From Branchiostoma floridae (taxonomy: Eukaryota > Chordata > Leptocardii > Amphioxiformes > Branchiostomatidae), in assembly GCF_000003815.2 (NCBI RefSeq), contig NC_049989.1, positions 15,901,990 through 15,956,213 on the forward strand: a stretch of 54,224 bases of DNA. The letters run 5' to 3'. Shown in pieces: positions 31,268 to 42,359 of this stretch. Each line of letters starts with the position of its first letter. Within the stretch, counting starts at the first letter, position 1. The position numbers were made by a program, and so were the translations under genes. Under the pieces are notes generated by a model. The model saw nothing but the letters and a program-made list of their open reading frames with translations, searched no databases and was not told where the DNA came from.

Positions 31268-32040
31268 TAAGCCTATTCGCAATTACCGGCGCGAAATGCA
31301 TGACGGGTAAAATCCGCCATTTTGGGAGATAACTTGCCAACCCAGTGTTGCGTCACGCGTGTGTAGTGTCAGCGTTTGTTTAAGGAGATGGCGCTCCGCA
31401 CCGCGCCGTGCGGCGCCGCAGGTGTTCCCACCTGACAGGTACGAACGTACACCTGTTCTAAAGAAGATTCTAGAACTGTCAGTTAAGAATAAAGATAATT
31501 CTAAGTTTTTGAAGTCTGGTGTAAGACGTGTGTTTGTGTTTTACTGACAGTATATGAAGTAAAAAGTGGAGTTTTTTTTGGCGACGCCTCAGGGGCGAGC
31601 CTAATGTTTATAGTGTGCGACCGTTTGACAGGAATTCTAGGAATTCCGCAGGCATGCGAGGAATTTTTCTACGGGTATTTTTTTCTACGGGTATTTTCTA
31701 CGGGTATTCCCTAGGGAATTTGTTTTTGTGTGTGACTTTAGTCTGCTTTGGGTATGGCGTATAATAAGGTGACGTGACCGATGTTATAAACCAGGATTTC
31801 ATGTTTTAATACTCGTTTCACCATCAAGTATACAGCACATTACATTTTTTAACAAAATACCCGATATTATGTATCGTTAGGGTAGAATTGTGGGTCAGTT
31901 ATATTTTTTGCTTGACCATTCGGCGTAATGATGTCGTGTATGTATGAGGATTGTTTTGTTTCGTTTGAAGGTTTTTATTTCATATCTTTCTGTTATTCTC
32001 TTCGCCAATGGCGATAGAGTATGTTTTTGTTTGACTTGGG
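31268..32040. other. Mostly unannotated; short CTACGGGTATTTT repeats
   Basis: At 31667-31710 the word CTACGGGTATT occurs three times, next to a palindromic GGAATTCTAGGAATTCC near 31630. No gene recognised. Confidence 0.5.
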
Positions 32041-32044
32041 TCTG

Positions 32045-32700
32045 TATGTAGGTCAACAGCATATAACTCGAGAAATTGTGGATGGAACTTTGTGATTTTT
32101 GGTTGGTGTGTAGCGGTTGTCGAAAGGAATGCCAAGTTCGAAAACGGTTTACCTGGCGTTTTCCTACGGTACTGCAGCGAGCTTGGTATGTTTTTTGCAG
32201 TTTGTTTTGGGCAACATAAGTCAAAATCTAGCTGGGCGATTTTCAAGAAACTTGGTAGGTGTGTAGCGGTTTTGGAGAGGAAGGTCAAGTGCGAAAATGG
32301 TTTACCTGGCTCTTACCTACGGCGCTGTAGCGGGATTTGTATGTAAGTGCATTTGTCTGTAAGCAAGATAACTCGAGAACCCTTGAATGGATCCTGATGA
32401 TATTTGGTAGGTGGGTGGGGGTCAAGAAAACGAAGGTCAAGTTCGATAATGGGCCCCCTAGTAACTGCCTAAGGTACTGCAGCAAAACTTTTATTTTTGA
32501 CACTTCGTGTTTTGGATATGCTGTGGTCATGATTTTTGAGTGGTAGATAGCCCTTGGGGCAGAGAGTAAGTGCTGTGAGTTTGGACCCCCTAGCGGCTTT
32601 TTGGGAACTGCAGGCACCGATTTCCTTTCAAACTTTGAACGAGAATAACTCGAGAACGTGTTGACGGATCATCAGGATTTTTTGGTATGTAGATAGAATG
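32045..32700 (+). repeat. Degenerate tandem repeats, unit about 130-180 bp
   Basis: Four diverged units carry ATAACTCGAGAA, followed by a GG-TGATTTTTGGT-like word, then AGGTCAAGTTCGA and a closing CCTACGGTACTGCAGC block (near 32056, 32230, 32368 and 32645). Open frames are short and there is no recognisable protein. Confidence 0.6.
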
Positions 32701-32976
32701 AGTACTTAAAATAATAATCTACATGGAAAGATGCATTTAATTGTAATCAGTGGCCAATTAACAGAAATAAACTGTTTTGTATATACATGTATCTCACTTG
32801 ACCTATATCTATGGACACATCTGTTTGACAGATGTTTTTGCTGGAGGAAACACTGACAAGCCGTGAGCTGGACACTGAAAAGCTTGAAATTCTGATTGAC
32901 CAGGGGTGCTATCAGGTCATCTTGTACAATTAGGTCTTGTTTTGGTAGCATTTGTGGGGTTTGGGGGTAGGTACTA

Positions 32977-33070
32977 TTTAGTAATACATGAATAAGACCT
33001 TAAAGTCTTAAATAAAGGCATGATTTAGTAATACATGAATAAGACCTTAAAGTCTTGAATAAAGGCATGA
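32977..33070 (+). repeat. 47-bp tandem duplication
   Basis: TTTAGTAATACATGAATAAG starts at 32977 and again at 33024; the two units differ at one base (TCTTAAAT versus TCTTGAAT), indicating a recent event. Confidence 0.95.
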
Positions 33071-33600
33071 TTATTTGGCGAAGAGATGGGTTCGTTGAAC
33101 TCTAGTTTCATTTTGTATGGTCGTGTGACGCTTGAATCCCTTTTTTTCTTATTGCTGTGATGTTCATTTGGTTACCAAACCATCGCGACAAAGGGGTGTA
33201 CTTGTCAGTCGATTCTTCCTGTAACCTGGGGGTTGTCATGCCGGCGTTCACCTGTGGGGACAGATTGTGAGAAAGGATTGATATGAAGTATTTTTGCAAT
33301 AGTGATACTAACTTAGCAACTTTTGTATGTCTGGATCGGTAAAGTGTTGTTTTCTGTTAGTTACAGGCCGTCGGTAGTGATGTAAGGCATCAAAGTAATT
33401 CAGATATAATTTATAGCAAAAGTCATACATATTGAATTACAGCGCTTATATTGTCATGTCAAGTCAAAGTCCTTCCCGCTCCATGGTGCATAGGGCGGCG
33501 CCCATGTTCTTGGAGTAACCCTGGGCCAAACAAATGCAATTACTACAGTAGGGGGCCAGGACACTGGCTGTGGTGTGTGTTCAAATTACATACTCTTTCC
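33071..33600. other. No feature recognised
   Basis: No ORF, splice pair or repeat that I can support before the LINE 5' region. Confidence 0.4.
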
Positions 33601-33883
33601 CGAATGCTGAGTGCTAAGCTGAGAAATTAGCACGACCATTTAACACGTCATACCGTTGATATACTTCAAGATGGCGGCTGAGCCGGTCGCGTCGATTACA
33701 CGCTCCGGTTGAGATAAGTTAAATTGTGTCCTTATCGAGTTTATCTGTCAATATTTTTCAACCAAAGACTTTATTTGTGTATATTCTTCAATTCTTGTCC
33801 ACATTGGATCGATATTTTATCTTCATTGTTGAATATTTCGTTAAACTACGCTTTGAGCGAAACCCAAGCCAACCTCGGACGTA

Positions 33884-35830
33884 ATGGCGGACCTCAGCGA
33901 TCATGGAGAACTGTACACCACGCTTGGAGTACCACCTTCTGCATCCCAGGGGGACATCGTGAGTGCATACAAAACGGAAGTTCGACTTTTTGAGGAAGCA
34001 TGCAATGTCAGTAAGAAGTCCAATGTACACAAGGAAGCCGAGGCGAGACACAGGGAGGTAAGCAAAGCGTTCACTGTCTTGTCCGACGCGTCGCGAAGAC
34101 GACTTTACGATAACAGCGGCACCGTAAGCTCCACTCCCAAAGTCACGAAGAAGTCGCGAAAACAAGCCAAGGGCTACTGCGTCAATTATAACGAACAGAG
34201 CCTGTCTATATATTTTCCCTCAAACTTGGCATTATCATGGGTCAATGTGTGTGAGGAACACCATTCCACCAAGGCAACAATCAAGGGGAAGGATGGCAAC
34301 AATGGCCACCACATGAAAACAGTTCTCAGTGACGCTCAATCTAAAGCACCCATTGGTTCTGTGAGCATTACTGTATATGAGTCAACCAACAAGATCCATG
34401 TCCAGGGCTCTGCCTATCTCTTATGGTTCGTAGAAGAGTTTCCTGGTTTGAAAGAGAAAGTTGACATGGCGTGCCCTAACGATAGAGTCGACAGTGTTCA
34501 ACTCGCGACGCAAGATACCAGGACGACCATAGCCCCGTTAGCTGACGGCCCGTCTTCTTGCCCAGAATGTGATCAACCTTTAGTTCCTGGTGATGTTTGT
34601 GCTACATGTAACACAGTCCCTAAAGACCTGCTAGACTGTAACAGTAATACTGTGTGCCCTGATGGAGAGTTAACGGAAGAAACGCCTCGTAGCCAATTCG
34701 ACAAAGCGACCCAATTCACTGCTGTAACTGACGACTACTCTATTGTCCATGACAATATGAATAAGTTGGAATCATGCCTTGTCGAGTCTATCGCAGATCG
34801 AAAATCATCTGAGGACTCAATTCTACAAAAACTCTCTATACTCGAGGGCAGAATGAAAACCTTTGAACAAAGCCGTGTACGTGAGGTGAAACTTGTGGAA
34901 GACATTACACGCCTGGACAATGTCAAGCGTGAACTTGAGAGCCAAGTCAAGTCGCTTCAACGGAAGTTTGATGAACTGTCTAGCGCCATTCACAAGTTAC
35001 AAACTTCCAGTTTCTCACGCGGTCAGACAGTGTCCATTGAGACACAAACCACACAGGAGGCGTCAGATCGAGCCGACAGATTACTTCATGAATTAGCCAA
35101 CGTGAATATTCACAACAGGTTCCAGGCCCTGGCGGAGCATGACAATGACGCGAGCGACATCAGGTCAGTTTCTAACACAGGTGCGAAACACCGTGAAGAA
35201 ACACACAAACCTGGAGCGAAGCAGCCTTCTATTCAGACCAACTCAAAACCCAGACCCCCTGTCTTGACAATTAGACAACATCAACAACAGCAAAGAGATG
35301 CCGCCCGCAACAAAGAGATGCCGCCCGACTTACTAATCCTGGGCGACTCGAACACAAAGACAATCAAAACAGAAGTCCTATACCCCTCTAAACGAGTGGA
35401 AAAGGAACTGACCTACAACTTGTCACAAGCTACAACTTTCGTTCGGAGTTCTAACATACCAGATCCCAAAGTTATCTTATTCCACGTCGGAACGAATGAC
35501 ATTCGTGCCACGGCGGACCCGACAGTTGTGTCCGAGAACTTCAGGAAGCTGATACAGGTATCCCATGACAAGTACCCCCAAGCCGCCCTGGTTTTCTCCT
35601 CAATTTTACCGAGATGTGATCGTGACCTGCAGGAAGTTGGTGACGACGTGAATACTTTCCTGAGGGTTGTAGCGGAGGAAACTAGCTATGTTCATGTCAC
35701 GGACAACACTGGCCTGGCGCACATGGGGTCGCCAAAGGCAGACATGTACAACTCAGACGGCTACCACCTGAACAGGCTCGGGGTCAGTGTGTTGGTTTCC
35801 AACATTAAGAGAGTGGTCAAGAAATCCTAG
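33884..35830 (+). CDS. LINE ORF1: J-domain-like, zinc ribbon, coiled coil, SGNH esterase
   Basis: 648 residues from ATG 33884. Residues 9-77 follow the DnaJ pattern closely: ELYTTLGVPPSAS, IVSAYK, then KAFTVLSDASRRRLYDNSG. The HPD tripeptide that activates Hsp70 is absent (EEA stands there). Residues 97-190 hold a conserved-looking region with ITVYESTNKIHVQGSA and FVEEFPGLK. CPEC (226-229) and CATC (239-242) form a zinc-ribbon-like pair. Residues 290-375 look coiled-coil. Residues 482-645 are an SGNH hydrolase: GDSN (487-490), GTND (536-539), SDGYHLN with Asp625 and His628. In CR1-type LINEs ORF1 proteins bind RNA and often carry such an esterase (family knowledge); a J-like module is not something I know from this class. 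Confidence 0.9.
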   Translation: MADLSDHGELYTTLGVPPSASQGDIVSAYKTEVRLFEEACNVSKKSNVHKEAEARHREVSKAFTVLSDASRRRLYDNSGTVSSTPKVTKKSRKQAKGYCVNYNEQSLSIYFPSNLALSWVNVCEEHHSTKATIKGKDGNNGHHMKTVLSDAQSKAPIGSVSITVYESTNKIHVQGSAYLLWFVEEFPGLKEKVDMACPNDRVDSVQLATQDTRTTIAPLADGPSSCPECDQPLVPGDVCATCNTVPKDLLDCNSNTVCPDGELTEETPRSQFDKATQFTAVTDDYSIVHDNMNKLESCLVESIADRKSSEDSILQKLSILEGRMKTFEQSRVREVKLVEDITRLDNVKRELESQVKSLQRKFDELSSAIHKLQTSSFSRGQTVSIETQTTQEASDRADRLLHELANVNIHNRFQALAEHDNDASDIRSVSNTGAKHREETHKPGAKQPSIQTNSKPRPPVLTIRQHQQQQRDAARNKEMPPDLLILGDSNTKTIKTEVLYPSKRVEKELTYNLSQATTFVRSSNIPDPKVILFHVGTNDIRATADPTVVSENFRKLIQVSHDKYPQAALVFSSILPRCDRDLQEVGDDVNTFLRVVAEETSYVHVTDNTGLAHMGSPKADMYNSDGYHLNRLGVSVLVSNIKRVVKKS

Positions 35831-36441
35831 GACTTGGTCAATACGCCAGCAGGGGTGCAAGGTCAACTCAAGGTCAGCTCACGGAGCCTCGAGCTCCCAG
35901 ATTCTCTCAGCATCCTGTCCGGGTTCAGGAGCAACCTGCTCGCTCAACCAGGCATGTGTCCTCATCAGGACAAAGCCAAGTTGCGTCCAAAGCAATGCCG
36001 AATGCGCCTGCAGCCAACCAACCTCCTGTGCAAGTGCAGAGCCGCACTTCAATGGATTCAGCTCAGTTAGCGCCTTCAGAAAAACCAGAAGACCAAGGCT
36101 CAACGCGATCTCCTGGTTCTCCAACGCCAAACTCCCATTCGCCGTGTCCGTGGAGCAGACCGCCGCCGAGCCAGCTGCAGACCGGACCGTGGAGCAGACC
36201 GCCGCCGAGCCAGCTGCAGACGGGACCGTGGAGCAGACCGCCGCCGAGCCAACAGACAGGACCTTGGAACAGACCTCCAACGAGTCTGCAGACGGGACCC
36301 TGGCCGCCCATGTTCAACCATCCACCTGCTCCTTGGGGTCTTCCACCTCCGAACAACGCCATGAGGAACCAGCCTCCCCGAGTGCCCCCACCGCCTTGGC
36401 CCTGGCATCCTGCGCTGATGTGGCCGCCCATGGTGTGGTAG
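35830..36441 (+). CDS. Proline-rich frame after ORF1 (possible -1 extension)
   Basis: Directly after the ORF1 stop, the -1 frame is open to a TAG at 36439. It encodes a Ser/Gln/Pro-rich chain with GPWSRPPPSQLQT units and a Pro-Trp-rich end (PPPPWPWHPALMWPP). Composition resembles a nucleic-acid-binding tail more than random sequence. It could be a separate ORF, an ORF1 extension reached by frameshift, or one split off by a single indel. The alternative +1 frame is also open for most of the way, so the choice is uncertain. Confidence 0.4.
   Translation, partial: GLGQYASRGARSTQGQLTEPRAPRFSQHPVRVQEQPARSTRHVSSSGQSQVASKAMPNAPAANQPPVQVQSRTSMDSAQLAPSEKPEDQGSTRSPGSPTPNSHSPCPWSRPPPSQLQTGPWSRPPPSQLQTGPWSRPPPSQQTGPWNRPPTSLQTGPWPPMFNHPPAPWGLPPPNNAMRNQPPRVPPPPWPWHPALMWPPMVW
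36159..36300 (+). repeat. 39-bp coding minisatellite in the LINE spacer
   Basis: Three and a half units starting CCGTGGAGCAGACCGCCG encode the GPWSRPPPSQLQT repeats; the last units are shortened or diverged. Confidence 0.85.
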
Positions 36442-36711
36442 GATAAGCGTCTGTCAGTTACCGTAGAACAAGTGAAAAATCTCTGCAACATGATTATTAC
36501 TATTAGAACTTAACGTAATAGTATGTCTTAGTTTGTTTCCTTCCTTTTAACTTCCTGCTAACCCGATATATTTTGAGAATACGTTTTGAATCTGTTTCTG
36601 TATACACTGTTTGCACATTTTAGTTTAAACCGATATGAATGTTGTTAGATATTGTATTTGAATGCTCGAATAAGGACACTATTTTACTTATAGTACTTCT
36701 TTTTTTCCGAT
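36442..36711 (+). other. LINE inter-ORF spacer
   Basis: About 270 bases of AT-rich non-coding DNA between the proline-rich frame and the ORF2 ATG at 36712. No internal promoter recognised. Confidence 0.5.
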
Positions 36712-38580
36712 ATGAAAACATTCCAAAATGAAATCAAAAGCTTTGGCTTTTGGAATGTTCACGGATTAGGTTCCAAACTAGAGGATTCTGATTTTCTCTC
36801 ACATGTCAAAAAGTTCGACTTCTTCTCGCTTTTAGAAACCTGGAGTACAGAAAACACCATAATTAACATTCCCAATTACAGCTATTTTCATCAACATAGA
36901 CAAAAGAGTAAGAGAGCGAAACGTTCTTCGGGAGGTATTGTCTTTCTATATAAGAACGAATACAAAGGTTATGTAAAAAAAGCACCATCTCAATCAACAG
37001 ACGCCCTTTGGGTACAAATCGACCGCCAACTACTCGGTTTACCCAAAGATCTATTCATATGTTCTCTCTATATTAGCCCCGGAGCATCCACTGCTCACAA
37101 ACATTCAGAAAAACATATTATAGACACTTTAGAAGATGAAATCTCTAAATTCAGCTCCGTCGGGTACGTTTTATTAGGTGGTGATTTTAATGCCCGTCTC
37201 GGAAATCTACCTGATTACACAACCGATTCTCATATTGACGACGATTCCGACAGCTCCCCATACTTCACTGACAGACAACACATGGATAAAGTTCCTCCCA
37301 ACAAATTCGGTAGACTAATCACAGACTTGTGTATTCAAGCAAATCTTAGAATATTAAATGGTAGAGTTGTCGGTGACCTACAGGGGAAATTCACGTGTCA
37401 CCAACCAAATGGCAGCAGCACAGTTGATTTAATGATTTGTAGTAAGTCCTTTCTCCAGCAAATTTTATCATTCCGTGTCAATCCTCTAACAGTATTCTCT
37501 GATCATTGTATGATATCTACATTAATTCGCTCAAAACCACCAATACATACTTTTCAGGAAAAATATAAAAGCTCACACACCAGGCCTCTTCCTAAACATT
37601 TTCACTGGAACGAGAATTCTGCTCAGACATTTCTTCTTTCTCTCAGTCAGCCCGACATTGTAAAACGATTAGTTGCTCTAAAGGACTCTAACAACATAAC
37701 ATCTGCGGCAGAAATTGAGAATTATGTTTCTGAATTTAGCTCAATTCTGAGAGAGGCGGGTAATAAGTCACTCTGTTTAAAAAGAGCTAGAAAACGTCCG
37801 CCGAAAAGACAAAATAAGAAATGGTTCGACAAAACGTGTATTGAAATGAAACGTGAAATGAAAAATTTAGCCTATTTACTAGAAAAAAACCCATCACATC
37901 CAGAAGTGAGGGGCAGTTTCTTCAGGAAGAAAAAAGAATATATTAAATTATTGAAAAAGAAAAAACGTGATTTTCGTCAACAAATTATGAATCAACTATC
38001 CACCCTTCAGGAAAAGAATCCAAGTGCATTTTGGGACCTTGTCAATAAATTAAAACCCGAGAAGGCTCAAGAAAATAGCCAAATCTCCAGCGAAGACTGG
38101 TTAAACCACTTTAGTAAAGTTGACAAATCATCCGACGGAAATCATGATTCCGTGGCCGGTCCTTTCATTCCAGTAAATGATCAATCTCCTTTTCCAATAG
38201 AGACAGAGAACTACATATTAGATTCTATAATTACCGCAGATGAATTAGACAGAGCTATTGCAAACTTAAAGAATAACAAGTCCAGTGGAAGCGATATGAT
38301 AAGAAACGAAATGTTGAAATGTGGCAAATCAATTTTCCAAAAACCTCTGCTCCATCTTTTTAACCTGTGCTTACAAAACGCATACTTCCCCGAAGAATGG
38401 TCGCTCAGCCATATTGTACCTATCCACAAATCCGGAGATACTTCACTCCCAGACAACTATAGAGGGATCTCTATTATAAGTTGTCTAGGAAAATTATTCT
38501 GTTCAATCTTAAACAATAGACTGTCTAATTACGCAGAAGAAAACAGCCTTTTCAAACCCCAACAGGCCGGTTTCAGAAAG
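36712..38580 (+). CDS. LINE ORF2, 5' part: endonuclease and start of reverse transcriptase
   Basis: ATG 36712. The endonuclease/exonuclease/phosphatase domain shows WNVHGL (Asn15), LLETW (Glu42), GGDFNARL (Asp158, Asn160) and SDHCMI (Asp264, His265). A basic linker follows (RKKKEYIKLLKKKKRDF), and then RT motifs NNKSSGSDMI, PIHKSGD and NYRGISI up to QAGFRK. The frame is lost at an A-rich stretch near 38580 by one missing base; the reading then runs into a stop at 38608-38610. Confidence 0.93.
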
Positions 38581-40214
38581 AAGAAACAACTGATAATCTA
38601 TTCACTTTGAACACGCTTGTCAGCAAATATATCAGTAGAAATTCACGTCTATACGCTTGTTTTGTGGATTTTAGTAAAGCTTTTGATTCTGTTTGGCGAG
38701 AAGGTCTTTTACTAAAATTGAAGAAACTTGGGATAGGAGGCAAATTTCTCCTGACCATAAAAGATATGTACTCTAAAACTACAAATTGTATTAAAACAAA
38801 CAGTGGTCTAACCGATACATTTGTAACTCACTGTGGGGTTCGACAAGGCTGTAACCTGAGTCCAACATTGTTCAACTTATTCATTAGTGACATAGCATCA
38901 GAATTTGATCATTCCTGTTGTAACCCTCCAGTTCTACACTGTATGAATGTACCCTGTCTATTATATGCTGATGATTTAGTAATATTCTCAGAGTCACAAC
39001 GTGGCTTACAATCATCTTTGTCTAGATTAGAAGAGTACTGTAAATCCTGGAGGTTGAAAGTCAACCTTAAAAAGACAAAAATTGTAGTTTTCACAAAGGG
39101 TGGTCGGATACCAAAAGACTGTTCCTTCTTGTTCAATAGTAATGTAGTAGAAATTGTATCTTCGTATTGTTATTTAGGAATAATTGTCAACTCAGCTGGC
39201 ACATTCAAAGCCAATCACAAATACCTATACAACAAGGGGCTAAGAGCTTTGTTTGGAGTCAGACAATCCCTTGACAAAGCTGATGCCCCGTTGTCTGTTA
39301 AAAACAAGTTATTTGACTCCTGTGTCAAACCAATTTTACTTTATGGGTCGGAGATTTGGGGCTCCTTCAAAAGTTCAAAATCTTGTCCAATCGAATCCGT
39401 ACATGTAAAATTCTGTAAACAATCCCTCAATGTCCCCAAAACAGCTAGCAATCTTGCTGCACGGGCTGAATTAGGGAGGTACCCCTTACACTTGGAGGCC
39501 TCCCTAAACGCCGTTAAGTTTTTCACTAGAGTTTGCTTGAATGTGCCGGCTGATAGTCTCCAGGCAGATGCACTCTTATGTCAATTAGAACTAGACTCTT
39601 TAGGTAGTAAATGCTGGGCTTCCGGTGTGCGGAAAACTTTAGAAGAATGCGGTTATGCCTTTGTTTGGCATTCTCCACACTCAATTGTTTCAAAAGTGCC
39701 CTCAATCATCTCTGCTATTCAACAACGTTTAAAGGACATCTACTTTCAGACATTCCTACGCGAAATCCATAATGACAACAAAGGCAAATTCGCAAGGAAC
39801 AAATTACGCTCATACAGACTGTTCAAATCCACCTACAACGAAGAAGAGTACCTTAAAATTCCGAACGAACGTCAAAGATCTATTATCACCAAACTACGAA
39901 TTAGCTGCCACAAACTCCGTGTTGAATCAGGGAGGCACAACCGCACACCTCTGGAGCAAAGAATTTGTCAGTTCTGTAACCTGAACAAGGTCGAAGATGA
40001 AACCCACTTTTTATTAGATTGTAGTTTATATAGTAACGATAGAAGTATTCTTTTTAGCTATATTATAGGAAAGTTCCCTCGCTTTGAATATTTGTCTAGT
40101 GTTGAAAAATTCATTTTTCTTATGAGTTTTGATCAGACGATATTATACCAACACATCTCTAGCTACATATTTAACATTACTAAGAAACGAGAAGAAGTCG
40201 AACAAATGTATTAG
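38581..40214 (+). CDS. LINE ORF2, 3' part: reverse transcriptase catalytic core and C-terminal zinc motif
   Basis: Continues ORF2 in the next frame, starting with a TTDNLFTLN word that belongs directly after QAGFRK. It has VDFSKAFDSVW, GVRQGCNLSPTLFN and the catalytic LLYADDLVIF, all intact. The C-terminus carries CQFCNLNKVEDETHFLLDC, a C-x2-C...H-x4-C knuckle usual at the end of such LINE proteins. The stop is TAG at 40212. Confidence 0.93.
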
Positions 40215-40343
40215 ACTTGATTTAGAATCTATGTTTTAGATTAGTATTAGAAACCATGTCTACTGTATTACTACCCTTTGTATCAATATGCCTGTACTTA
40301 GCCCGATAGGGCATGAATGTGCAATAAAGGCTATTACTATATT

Positions 40344-40417
40344 GGCCGGGGATCGAACTTACGACGTACCGAATGCATGGCGAAGACTTTTCCCACTCGT
40401 CTCATTGCACCGGCGAT
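40344..40417 (-). other. tRNA-like sequence (degenerate), next to the LINE 3' end
   Basis: Read on the minus strand it starts GCCGGTGCAATGAG and ends AGTTCGATCCCCGGC; the ends can pair as an acceptor stem (GCCGG/CCGGC) and AGTTCGATCCC resembles a B box. The A box is poor and the T stem does not pair well, so I read it as a SINE head or tRNA relic rather than a working tRNA. Confidence 0.35.
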
Positions 40418-40920
40418 AACGCTTGTGCAGCCAGACAACAATACTCGTGATGCTAACGTGCTGTTACTTTGACCGATGAGGTCTATTTCTCTTATAACCA
40501 AAGGGCACAAAAGTGCATTATCATTTACCTTTTGGTGTAGCCCGAGTTTTGAATCATTAAAGAAGTTTCAGAAATAAAATGTACCACCGTGAATAAGAAA
40601 TAATGACACAAAATATTCTTTCTCGGCTTGGCTTCGCATGATCGAAGGCACATCAAAATATCAATATACATGTCGGCTTAAAAGCCACAAGCGACGGCTA
40701 TCGGGTCTAAAATGCAGTACACTGTTACGTCGGGTTGCGTAAACCAGTATACAGAATATTTCGTCCATCATACAAGTAAAACGGTTGCATTTGCAAGAGA
40801 TATCCAACTTCTACGCGTGGAAGGGTGGTAAAGGTGATTGGAAAAGCATCCTGTATACAACGGCTATATCATCACCAGCCTGTAATAAGACAGAATGAAA
40901 TAAGTCACATGTACGCTCAC

Positions 40921-41108
40921 CGCTATTAAACTGCTTGGAGGACAATGGGTGATCAGATTACCGGTACCGTTTTGGCTACAGTCAGAGTGATAAGACGGCG
41001 GGCGATCGGAGGACGGATGGGAGTATGGCAGTTCCGGCAATCGTCGGTTAATTGACGACTCGTGCTCAGCAGTATTACTATAGAACTGTGGATACGTGCT
41101 TGACTGTA
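40921..41108 (-). CDS. Weak candidate exon, PPSY-containing
   Basis: On the minus strand an acceptor-like CTGTGGACTAG and a donor-like GTGAGCGTA bracket 188 bases with one open frame. The peptide is hydrophilic with DRPPSYHSDCSQNG, a PPxY word as in cytoplasmic tails. There is no neighbour exon to confirm phase; it may be chance. Confidence 0.2.
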
Positions 41109-42359
41109 CTAGTCCACAGACGATAAAGGGTGAGTGAAACGCAGAGAAAAAGATGATTGAGAACGGGGACCCCGGTAACAAATCGTATCTTTTACTTTAA
41201 GACCACGGGAAACAGATGAATATGACCACGAGAAACAGAAGCGTTTGTTGTTCGGCGGCGGCAAGGTGGCGAATGGAATTCCACAGGAGGGCCTCATGGA
41301 GCGCTGATATCTTCGGCCGATCAAAAACAAAAGGGTTGTGCCTGGTTGTGCCGTAATCAACATGTGGTATGAGTAACAAACTGCCAAGAAGTTTCCACGT
41401 TGAAAGATATTCTCTAAACAAAATCAAAAAACTCTGGCGAAACAAGGTCACAGATGAAGACTAATTCCTACACAACAATACGCTGTAAAAATGCCAAAAC
41501 TATAATGCCGTTAATATGGGACTCATATTTTATCTTGCCGAAACGTGATGTTGGCGGACTTTTTGAAGACCAAGGTCTCGGGCGGTTTGTGGTAAGATTT
41601 GGGCCCACGAGATTAAGGTTGGCAGTGTTACTCAACCCAAGCACACAGTCCCAAAATCCACCTGGTACGATTCACATCGTAACGCTCTCGGTTTATTTAG
41701 CTCTAGTCACTCTTAACAACTTGTGACGTATCTATTATACACATAATACATGCTATCATTAGCAAGGTACTCTCACCGAAATTGAGTCGCTTGTGCATGT
41801 TCACTGTCCAGTTGAAGCGCCGCGTCTAACTCGGCCGACCTTGTCCGCCGCGCCATCTCCGCCTGACTAGATAGTCAGTGATCGATCTTTAGTGGGAAGC
41901 AAACTGACGCTATTCTGAGGGCTGCCATTGGTTGGAAAATGTACTTGTGCAGTTCCTATCTGTCAATGTTTACAGACTGACGTCAGCACGGTGACCAATC
42001 CCAAGACGATGTCCAGAGGACGGCCAGGGACCGCCCGTTTTGTTTGTTTTAACTATCCAAGCGGGGACGATATAGTCACAGCTTTCAAAACGGGGATTGA
42101 AATGTAACCAAAAAGGATCTATTTTACGATGGGTATATTGCAACCTAACAACGCTAAAAGCAATAGCAGCGAATCAGAACATTATAACCCGGAACTTTTT
42201 CATGCCTACCTTAAAAATTAGTACTAAGTTTTAACGGCTACAATGTTTCCTGTTTATTGACGAAGCGTAAAACAATAGATATATCTTGTACCGTCTTCTC
42301 TGAGGTGCGCTTATCGGGTAGTTTAGTTGATATTTTTGATCATGCATCATATACTGGGC
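41109..42359. other. No supportable gene
   Basis: Several minus-strand frames of 80-90 codons exist at 41.1-41.45 kb but without linked splice sites. 41810-41880 is CpG-rich and could be promoter-like DNA, with no further support. Confidence 0.35.

Larger units (their letters stand above)
33620..40342 (+). mobile_element. Nearly full-length two-ORF non-LTR retrotransposon
   Basis: Order: 5' UTR, ORF1 (33884-35830), a proline-rich spacer frame, ORF2 with apurinic-type endonuclease and reverse transcriptase (36712-40214), and a short 3' UTR ending in GTGCAATAAAGG and a TATTACTAT tail. An ORF1 esterase domain together with EEP endonuclease and YADD RT points to the CR1/L2 side of the LINE tree. 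The 5' boundary is approximate because I see no target-site duplication. Only one obvious lesion (a frameshift at about 38580) separates it from a coding-complete copy, so it is young. Confidence 0.92.

Noticed and set aside
35879-36491. Overlapping minus-strand and +1 frames across the LINE spacer
   Set aside because: Kept open by the 39-bp repeat, whose length is a multiple of three; the proline-rich plus frame is the more protein-like choice.
40344-40417. Functional tRNA gene on the minus strand
   Set aside because: The acceptor stem pairs, but the A box is poor, the T stem does not pair and it abuts a LINE tail; kept only as a low-confidence tRNA-like relic.
41109-41451. Minus-strand frames with a hydrophobic end (LLFLVVIFICFPWS)
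   Set aside because: Looks membrane-like but has no linked splice sites, start context or partner exon.
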